From contig LUTY01001212.1 of assembly GCA_001640045.1 (NCBI GenBank), positions 1 to 6,220 on the forward strand: DNA of 6,220 bases. The letters are read 5' to 3'. The notes under the pieces were generated by a model. That model was not told the origin of the DNA and made no database searches. It saw only the letters and a list, made by a program, of their open reading frames with translations. The translations under genes and the position numbers were made by a program. This stretch comes from Candidatus Thiomargarita nelsonii (GTDB taxonomy: Bacteria; Pseudomonadota; Gammaproteobacteria; Beggiatoales; Beggiatoaceae). Numbering within the stretch: position 1 is the stretch's first letter; each line of letters opens with the position of its first letter. Below, piece after piece: positions 1 through 5,030 of this stretch.

Positions 1-56
1 AGCCACTCTCTAGCTAAGTAATAGGGTCGGAATTCCATTCCGTATTTCGGTGAGCC
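1..56. repeat. Terminal direct repeat, left copy (5' piece of the glycosyltransferase)
   Basis: Identical to 6165-6220 over all 56 bases. On the minus strand it encodes the same GSPKYGMEFRPYYLAREW stretch as the glycosyltransferase start. A short perfect terminal repeat of this size is the usual signature of a contig closed into a circle by the assembler, although a true duplication would look the same. Confidence 0.95.
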
Positions 57-62
57 GGCTCG
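53..62. repeat. 10-bp palindrome at the repeat edge
   Basis: GAGCCGGCTC is its own reverse complement and is centred exactly between 56, the last base of the terminal repeat, and 57. It could have promoted the join, or arise from it. At 10 bp it may be coincidence. Confidence 0.45.
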
Positions 63-93
63 TCCCAAGTTTTGACTTATCCATCCCTGTCGT
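57..93. other. Short join between methyltransferase remnant and glycosyltransferase sequence
   Basis: These 37 bases lie between the methyltransferase remnant's final stop and the terminal repeat. On the minus strand they include ATG at 84-82 followed by codons for MDKSKLGTSR, which might be the start of a lost gene but is too short to identify. Positions 54-68 match 2461-2475 exactly (15 bp, same orientation), inside the intact aminotransferase gene. Confidence 0.4.
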
Positions 94-726
94 TTATTTT
101 CGTGTCAGCAAATAAACCGCATGAGTTCGAAGAAACGGTAATAAGACTTCACAAGCATACGCCAACAATGGAGACAATGGTGCCAATTTTCGTTGAATCG
201 GAGGGGCTAATGTGAGTGTTTGCATCTGGATTTTGAAATTGGGAAATAGACGGCGAATCGAACGTCGCAAGCTCCGTTACTTCGTTTCATTCTTGCGAAT
301 TCCAATCGTATCAGGATTTTTGGGGTGGCTAATCCGAAAGTCATAGATTAAGATGTTAGAGCGAACAACACGATTCATCTCTTTTGCCAGTCCCAAACGT
401 GCCTCTGGATCAAGAATTGAAGAAAAAACGGTATTTGCAGTCACGATATCCATTGATTGATCCGTAAAAGGAATAGGCCAACCAGAAATGGCTTGGTAAT
501 CGATCTGTGGCGACATTTTTTTAGCCTGTGCAATGCGATCTTCTAGCAAATCGATACCGTGCAAATGTTCTGGCTCTCCGCCCCATTCTTGTAGTGTTCG
601 TAACCATCCGCCGGCTCCACATCCGATATCAAGTATCTGTTTATCAGATAAATCCTCCCATAGCATAGAGGAAACGACTAAACGAAAAGTGAAGTTTGTT
701 AGGGTTACATCCTTACGCCACCCCAC
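94..726 (-). pseudogene. Broken SAM-dependent methyltransferase with in-frame stop
   Basis: The first 149 codons from the GTG at 726-724 carry a class I methyltransferase core: ILDIGCGAG (motif I, 31-39), HGIDLLEDRI with acidic Asp59, IPFTDQSMDIV (85-95) and LIYDFRISHPKNPDT (126-140). A TAA at 279-277 then interrupts the frame. The same frame continues beyond it to the TAA at 96-94 with the expected C-terminal end: IRRLFPN, LAPPIQRKLAPLSPLLAY and LRTHAVYLLTRK. Around the stop sit nine codons (259-285) that do not fit the family, so a 27-nt insertion carrying the stop is likelier than a point mutation. The N-terminus is also short, as the gene begins at the join with the glycosyltransferase remnant, and RVVRSN-ILIYDFR looks about three residues short. 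The product is almost certainly inactive. It is a different lineage from the methyltransferase at 3419-4174. Confidence 0.85.
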
Positions 727-856
727 TGGTTATGACCGTCACCTTAAAACCGGCTCCGCTCATCAACTGAGTCTCCATCCAGGGACGGAAAGTCCCCGGC
801 TCCATAGGCAGGTGATAACTCAAAAACAGAATATGTTTTTTTTCTCCACTAACCAC
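727..856 (-). pseudogene. N-terminal remnant of a second glycosyltransferase
   Basis: A short minus-strand frame starting at GTG 856-854 encodes ILFLSYHLPMEPGTFRPW (about residues 9-26) and GFKVTVITSGV (about 37-47), then ends at a TAA at 722-720. A strand followed by a loop with Pro and Gly, then a second strand ending VTVITSG, is the typical opening of a GT-B (GT4) glycosyltransferase. Only the first ~45 of an expected ~380-400 codons remain. The GTG overlaps the end of the truncated aminotransferase gene, as expected for an operon that was once translationally coupled. The sequence then passes directly into the methyltransferase fragment, so most of the glycosyltransferase and the methyltransferase 5' end appear lost in one deletion. 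Identification rests on about 45 residues. Confidence 0.55.
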
Positions 857-1730
857 GACTTTCCGCCACTGCTTTCACAATGTATTCCGCCTCTTCTTGG
901 GACAAACCATGATGCACCGGTAAAGCGAGAATATGTTGAGCAAGATACTCTGTGGTCAGCAAGTCCTCCTGTTTGCCGTACAAATCCTCAAATATCGGCT
1001 GCTGATGTAATCCCCGAGGATAATGCACACCGCTTGCGACCCCTTTTTCCTTCAAGCTTTGCGCTAAAGTGTCACGGTCACATCCAAACGCATCTGGCTC
1101 GACTAAGACGCAGTACTGATGCCAAGCATGTTCCGAATTTGCCGTTTTTCCTTGCAAGCTAATACCTTCAATCTGCCCCAAACCGCGATCAAGAATTTCT
1201 GCATTGCGTCGGCGTATTGCTACCATTTGATCCAAGCGCTTGAGTTGCTCTCTGCCAATGGCTGCCTCCACATCCGTCATGCGGTAATTCAGCCCCAACA
1301 GGGTGTGATAATATTTACCCGTCTGACCATGTGTACGCAGAAAACGCAATTTTTCAGCATAATCGGCATTATTTGTGCATACCATGCCACCTTCACCGAC
1401 AAACATGTTTTTCGACGGATAGAAGGAATAACAGACAAAATCTTCGACTGAGCCAATATCTTGATTTTTATATTGAGCACCATGCGCTTGAGCCGCATCC
1501 CAAACAATTGTCAAGTCATGCTGTTTTGCAAAAGCTTGAACGGCATCGATATCGCAGGGATTTCCAAATAAATGCACAGGCGCAATCGCCTTGGTTTTCT
1601 CCGTCAGCTTACGCGCCGCATCCGCCAGATCGATCAAGAAAGTTTCCCGATCAACATCACAAAAAACGGGCTTCCCCCCCGCTGCCGTTACCATGCTCGC
1701 TGTGGCAATAAAGGTGAAAGAGGGCACCAC
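849..1730 (-). pseudogene. N-terminally truncated DegT/DnrJ/EryC1/StrS aminotransferase
   Basis: The reading frame encodes the C-terminal ~290 residues of a second sugar aminotransferase, about 75-80 residues short of the usual ~370. Numbered from the GTG at 1730-1728, VPSFTFIATASMVTAAGG (2-19), the WDAAQAHG motif with Asp78, the YSFYPSKNM motif with PLP-lysine Lys107, and GLNYRMTDVEAAIG (146-159) are all present. The missing part normally includes the first substrate loop and the T/S-rich phosphate-binding turn, so activity is unlikely. Homology begins abruptly at the VVPSF codons. Upstream is an A tract (coding strand T) and then an in-frame TGA at 1742-1740, with no ribosome binding site, so the GTG is only the first possible codon and I read this as a deletion remnant. 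It is not a recent copy of the intact aminotransferase at 1981-3141: motif wording and length differ. Confidence 0.85.
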
Positions 1731-1980
1731 AAAAAAAGCTCAAATTTAACACACAAGTAAAAACCCCGTCCAGCACAATTTTTTATGATTACGGAGCCTA
1801 ACCCGGGAGATTTTCACAGTAAACGAATTGAATGATTTGTTAATTGTCGTTTTTAATTCGTTTATTTCTAAATTAGTTGTACTAAATTACACGTAACGAA
1901 GTATCCGTCTCACTCAAACTCCTTTCATATCTAAAAAATCCTAGTTGAGTTTAGAGGAGTCCAAGATTTATTTTGGACTC
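1731..1980. other. AT-rich spacer between the two aminotransferase genes
   Basis: No ORF with protein-like character is visible on either strand. The spacer holds the terminator-like hairpin at one end and the 1820-1864 inverted repeat in the middle. It ends abruptly at an A tract (1731-1737), where the truncated aminotransferase begins. An in-frame TGA at 1742-1740 excludes extension of that gene into the spacer. Confidence 0.6.
1820..1864. repeat. 10-bp perfect inverted repeat with 25-nt centre
   Basis: TAAACGAATT (1820-1829) and AATTCGTTTA (1855-1864) are exact reverse complements around a 25-nt AT-rich centre. The centre also offers a weaker internal pairing (AATTGTCGTT against AACGAATT). 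It could be an operator, the remains of a mobile-element end, or a hairpin in the RNA. The AT-rich content lowers its significance. Confidence 0.45.
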
Positions 1981-1982
1981 CT
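1955..1982 (-). terminator. Hairpin overlapping the aminotransferase stop, candidate terminator
   Basis: AGGAGTCCAA (1955-1964) and TTGGACTCCT (1973-1982) form a perfect 10-bp stem with an 8-nt loop. On the minus strand the stem begins inside the stop codon (1983-1981). It is not directly followed by a T tract; a run of six T lies about 20 nt further on. It could stop transcription, or protect the 3' end after Rho-dependent termination. Confidence 0.55.
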
Positions 1983-3141
1983 AGCCTGCATATTTGCGAA
2001 GAAAATTCAGCACCTTTTCCGCATAATCCATGTCCACGCCTATATGCGTCGGCAAATTAATAACTTGCTCACAAGCCCGTTCGGCATTAGGACAACTACC
2101 GGTTTCATAAGCAAACACTGAAAGCGGAGCTTCATTGCCGTGAAGCGGTGTTTCAAACCACGTTCCTAATTCTATGCCCTGTTTTTCGGCTTTTTTAAGT
2201 AAGGCTTCTTTATTCTCAACTCGCACCGGATAACGCAAAAAAACGGTTTCCGTTTTTGAGCTTTCGGGAACCGTTTTAAAATTTAATCTTGGGAGTTCTT
2301 GGTGATAAAATTCACCGATTTGGCGACGATGCTGGATTGTCTGTTGAATTTTATCCAATTCTGAGAGACTTTTTTTCAACTGGGCGGGTGCCATTCGAGA
2401 AAAATAGCCTTTTGGCAAGGTGCCTTCTAGTTCTTCATAAGAGGAACTACCTGCCACTATGCCGGCTCGTCCCAACAATCGGTAAAGTCCGGTCATCAAA
2501 GCCGTGGTTGATGGTTTGACTAGAAACTGGTAAGCCAATATTTGGAGAGCGAATCGTAATGATGCCAAGCTTGAAGGCTTTTGTGCATTTTGAAAAAGTT
2601 TGTGCATTCTTTCGGCAAGCTCTGGCTCTTGTGTGTAAAAAAAACCGCCAAGTCCAGTGGAAAAAAATTTATTCCATTGCCCCGAAAAAAATGAAAAACG
2701 GCCATAAGTGCCACAAAGTTTATCCCGATAACGCGAAGCAAAGCTATGACAACAGTCTTCAATTAAGGGAATGTTGTGTTGGGTACAATATTGTGTGATT
2801 GTATCTAACTCTGCCGGAATTCCATAAGTGTGTTGAACTATAATCGCTCCCGTCCGTTCAGAAATTCGATTAGCGAGTTGATCCGTATCAATATTATATG
2901 TGTTGGGATCAATATCAACATAAACCGGTTTATAGCCGGCAAACATGACCGCCGTTGGCACAACAACACAGGTATAGCCGGGCATGATAATTTCGCTGCC
3001 TTCGGGTATATTTAAGGCTTTAAGACCGGCATAAAGCGCAACTCTACCTTTGGCAAAGGGTAAACAGGTGCCGGAGGCAAAGTAATTAGTGAATTTTTTT
3101 TGGAGGGTTTGTTCTTGTTTCGTTAAGGGATATTTGTTCAT
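1981..3141 (-). CDS. DegT/DnrJ/EryC1/StrS family PLP sugar aminotransferase
   Basis: PLP-dependent aminotransferase of 386 residues, full length for the family, that converts a keto-sugar nucleotide to an amino sugar, usually with glutamate as donor. Numbered from the ATG at 3141-3139, KGRVALYAGLKAL (31-43) and the PGYTCVVVPTAVMFAG region (54-69) form the cofactor pocket. VDIDPNTYNID (75-85) and the LIEDCCHS motif with Asp129 follow, and Asp129 should bind the PLP pyridine nitrogen. SFFSGQWNKFFSTGLGG (150-166) contains Lys158, the probable Schiff-base lysine. I chose this start because AGGTG lies about 7 nt upstream; an in-frame ATG at 3174 adds 11 residues without family character. The preceding ~280-bp gap separates it from the methyltransferase, so it may have its own promoter. 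The exact sugar is not determinable. Confidence 0.92.
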   Translation of the reverse strand: MNKYPLTKQEQTLQKKFTNYFASGTCLPFAKGRVALYAGLKALNIPEGSEIIMPGYTCVVVPTAVMFAGYKPVYVDIDPNTYNIDTDQLANRISERTGAIIVQHTYGIPAELDTITQYCTQHNIPLIEDCCHSFASRYRDKLCGTYGRFSFFSGQWNKFFSTGLGGFFYTQEPELAERMHKLFQNAQKPSSLASLRFALQILAYQFLVKPSTTALMTGLYRLLGRAGIVAGSSSYEELEGTLPKGYFSRMAPAQLKKSLSELDKIQQTIQHRRQIGEFYHQELPRLNFKTVPESSKTETVFLRYPVRVENKEALLKKAEKQGIELGTWFETPLHGNEAPLSVFAYETGSCPNAERACEQVINLPTHIGVDMDYAEKVLNFLRKYAG

Positions 3142-3144
3142 GTC

Positions 3145-3151
3145 ATCACCT
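3145..3151 (-). promoter_or_regulatory. Ribosome binding site deciding the aminotransferase start
   Basis: On the minus strand ATAGGTGATGAC precedes the ATG at 3141. The AGGTGA core is at a normal spacing of 4-7 nt, while the upstream in-frame ATG at 3174 has no comparable site. This supports the shorter protein. Confidence 0.6.
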
Positions 3152-3162
3152 ATCAATTTTGA

Positions 3163-3195
3163 TGCCTTTGCCAACGGATGTTAAAATAAAAGGCA
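3163..3195. repeat. 7-bp inverted repeat upstream of the aminotransferase
   Basis: TGCCTTT (3163-3169) and AAAGGCA (3189-3195) can form a stem with a 19-nt loop, between the GGTTGCAACC palindromes and the aminotransferase start at 3141. It could be part of the leader or the edge of the repeat element. The short arms and long loop make a chance occurrence possible. Confidence 0.25.
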
Positions 3196-3236
3196 AGAAT
3201 CTTCTCTCCATAAGCAATAACATATTTTCTGCTGGA

Positions 3237-3315
3237 GCAGGTTTGCAACCTGCATCGTAATGTTTTCGCCTGAAAAAATCGGTCAGACGGGATAAAACGT
3301 CTCGGGTTGCAACCC
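3237..3315. repeat. Pair of GGTTGCAACC-core palindromes (candidate interspersed element)
   Basis: GGGTTGCAACCC at 3304-3315 is a perfect 12-bp palindrome. About 50 bp away, GCAGGTT (3237-3243) pairs with AACCTGC (3247-3253) around a 3-nt centre, giving the same GGTTGCAACC core with one extra T. The stretch between them contains CGCCTGAAAAAAT and CAGACGGG. Two copies of one palindromic core flanking a short spacer resemble REP/BIME-like or miniature intergenic repeats. One window cannot show that it is dispersed in the genome. Confidence 0.55.
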
Positions 3316-3418
3316 CCGTCAGGCACAAGTAAGGCATAAAAGGTTACACGACCTTTCTGGTAAAAAAATACTGTTTCAATATCAATCCACTTTTGTAACT
3401 CACCTCTAAAGATTTTGG

Positions 3419-4174
3419 TTATTTTCTGCATACGAAATAGAGCATGCCACTATGCTCTTCTTTTTCAAAAGATTCAATTTTTGAAAGAACTCTGGACTCA
3501 TTAATTTGCTTCTGACTGGCAACACCGATTACATCAAAACCAGCATTTATTAGTAAATCATAAGCCTCTCGTGGTATAAACCAGTAATTGTATGGTTTTT
3601 TATCTAAAAATACTCCAAGGTTTGGTCTTCCTCCCAGCTTAAACCATGGTAAATGTTGCACAGAATAAGGTGACTGCTTTATCTTTCTTAAAATAGAAAG
3701 ATATTTAACCAGCATTGAATACAAGAAATGCTTTTGTCTCTCTTTAAAATTGCAAAACGAGAACAACACAACACCATCTTTTTCCAGAATACGATAGGCT
3801 TCTTTTACTGCCCGTCTGGCATTAGCCAGATTTCCAACAGCACTTATTATTTGTTGAAGATAGATAAGCTGAGCAAATTCATTATTTCTATAGGTTAGTG
3901 CAGTGGCATCTTCAACAGAAAACTTGATCTGATCGGTTTTATCTCGCTTTCTGGCTTGCTCAATAAACTCCGGAACAAAATCAAAACCATGAAGATCAGA
4001 AAAGCCCATCTCCAACATTCCGAATAGAATCCTACCGCCAGCGGTTCCGGCTTCAAGTGTTTTTTTATTTTTTTTTAGATATTTCTGTATCAGAAAGTCT
4101 TCAGCTTTAATTAGTCCACCACGATAAGCCCATGAATCGAACTCATGGGTTTGATAGATATTTTTATTATCCAT
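3419..4174 (-). CDS. Class I SAM-dependent methyltransferase
   Basis: Methyltransferase of 251 residues with a Rossmann-type SAM fold. Motif I is LEAGTAGGRIL (40-50). The acidic strand end is GFDFVPEF (63-70), VEDATAL (87-93) is the adenine-contacting region, and EAYRILEKDGVVLFSF (125-140) is the strand pair that follows. The C-terminal part (about 160-251), with LPWFKLGG and NYWFIPREAYDLLINAGF, looks like a substrate lid. Enzymes of this type next to glycosyltransferases usually methylate a sugar or glycan intermediate in the cytoplasm; the acceptor here cannot be read from sequence. The start ATG (4174-4172) has GAGGG about 9 nt upstream, within the end of the preceding gene, and the two overlap by 8 nt, indicating coupled translation. 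It appears full length, unlike the second methyltransferase at 94-726, and is not a close copy of it. Confidence 0.92.
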   Translation of the reverse strand: MDNKNIYQTHEFDSWAYRGGLIKAEDFLIQKYLKKNKKTLEAGTAGGRILFGMLEMGFSDLHGFDFVPEFIEQARKRDKTDQIKFSVEDATALTYRNNEFAQLIYLQQIISAVGNLANARRAVKEAYRILEKDGVVLFSFCNFKERQKHFLYSMLVKYLSILRKIKQSPYSVQHLPWFKLGGRPNLGVFLDKKPYNYWFIPREAYDLLINAGFDVIGVASQKQINESRVLSKIESFEKEEHSGMLYFVCRK

Positions 4175-5030
4175 TATTACAATCCCTCACAATATTATGT
4201 TGAAAAAGAATGGATTTTATATGATAAACATAAAATTTATCTGGTAATTTGTTAATTAAGAATCTCATAGGGTACAGAAGAGCAATTACCATGTTTAATA
4301 GCATAGAATAATGCACATTAAGAATACAATATTGTTTTTCAAATCCAAACTTTATAAGAAAGTCCTGCATATTTGTATCATGTGCTATTGAGCGATTGCC
4401 GTTACTGATTACCATTCCTTTTTCTTGATAATGCGTAAGCAATACATCGAACAGAGCATAGCTTGAGTACTGTTTTAAATAGTCAGGATGGAGTTTAATA
4501 ATATTGGTAGCAACCTCGTTTTCTTCAACAAGACATTCGCAATATCCGGCCAATGTATCCCCGAAAAACACTCCCCACCATTCAAATGGCCCATTCCTTT
4601 TTTGTGCAATAGACCTTTTAAATGTTTTCTCATCAACCGGCGTGGCGTTAATATAACGCCGATAGGCTGCACGATAACACTCATACCCATGTTCTTCCAT
4701 CCAAACAGCATCTAGCAATCTTACCTCGCAGCGTTTACGTCCTCTGTTAACTTTACTTCTGGTATTACCTGATAGTCGTGCTTTATCATATTGTTGACAA
4801 ACAATGTACCACCATGAGGACACCTCATGCTGAGGATTACTCGAGTATCGAATAAACCACGCTTTAGATTCCTTTAACAGCAGTTTGATGTCGGAATCAT
4901 CCAATTCAACATAACATTGAGTTGCTTTAGCTGGCACTAAGGCACCGTTATATTTTCTCCAATAAATCCCACCTGCTTTATACAGCTTTCCTCCTACATT
5001 AATTAACCATTGGGTATATCTGTTATTCAT
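4167..5030 (-). CDS. GNAT/FemAB-like hypothetical protein of the polysaccharide cluster
   Basis: Protein of 287 residues that I do not recognise as a named gene. The basic stretch NTRSKVNRGRKRCEVRLL (89-106), a helical middle (about 110-145), WWGVFFGDTLAGYCECLVEE (151-170, like the paired strands of an acyltransferase fold) and the KLHPDYLKQYSSYALFDVLL region (179-198) suggest the GNAT or FemAB/BioF2-like superfamily, so an N- or O-acyltransferase acting on a sugar is plausible. Residues 241-262 are hydrophobic and could be a membrane-associated helix. The ATG at 5030-5028 is preceded by AGGGG about 7 nt upstream, inside the end of the glycosyltransferase gene, with which it overlaps by 4 nt. 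Its own stop overlaps the methyltransferase start by 8 nt, so it belongs to the operon. The fold is inferred by eye from pattern. The substrate is unknown. Confidence 0.85.
   Translation of the reverse strand: MNNRYTQWLINVGGKLYKAGGIYWRKYNGALVPAKATQCYVELDDSDIKLLLKESKAWFIRYSSNPQHEVSSWWYIVCQQYDKARLSGNTRSKVNRGRKRCEVRLLDAVWMEEHGYECYRAAYRRYINATPVDEKTFKRSIAQKRNGPFEWWGVFFGDTLAGYCECLVEENEVATNIIKLHPDYLKQYSSYALFDVLLTHYQEKGMVISNGNRSIAHDTNMQDFLIKFGFEKQYCILNVHYSMLLNMVIALLYPMRFLINKLPDKFYVYHIKSILFQHNIVRDCNNG

Larger units (their letters stand above)
3153..3431 (-). pseudogene. Doubtful 92-codon ORF, possible gene remnant carrying a palindromic repeat
   Basis: The ORF opens with ATG at 3431-3429, 13 nt inside the methyltransferase end, and stops 11 nt before the aminotransferase start, so it fills the gap exactly. 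Residues 1-37 (beginning MQKITKIFRGELQKWIDIE) and the last ~20 (GEKILAFYFNIRWQRHQN) read like ordinary protein. The middle (CNPRR...RCRLQTCSS) is low-quality translation of two palindromes centred on GGTTGCAACC. I infer that a small polysaccharide-cluster gene may once have been here and that a repeat replaced or interrupted its core. No strong ribosome binding site precedes the ATG. It could equally be plain intergenic sequence that happens to stay open. I do not assign a function. Confidence 0.3.

Noticed and set aside
533..1162. Plus-strand open frame of 209 codons
   Set aside because: It runs antisense to the methyltransferase, glycosyltransferase and aminotransferase remnants. Its translation is Ser/Pro/His-rich without a fold-like pattern, and no ribosome binding site is seen. 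The minus strand explains the sequence.
1119..1711. Overlapping plus-strand frames opposite the truncated aminotransferase
   Set aside because: They are antisense shadows of a clear aminotransferase frame, rich in Cys, His and Arg, with no recognisable motif.
3142..3174. Longer aminotransferase start adding MAKASKLIGDD
   Set aside because: The ribosome binding site is placed for the ATG at 3141, and the extra residues translate the leader sequence.
3260..3300. DNA uptake sequence of a Neisseriaceae type
   Set aside because: Only partial cores (GCCTGAA, CAGACGG) occur. No complete 10-12-mer dialect is present anywhere I looked, so it gives no taxonomic assignment.
3439..3458. Hairpin AGAGCAT/ATGCTCT followed by TCTTTTT on the plus strand, resembling a terminator
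   Set aside because: It lies inside the methyltransferase coding end (residues near SGML), and no plus-strand gene exists for it to terminate.
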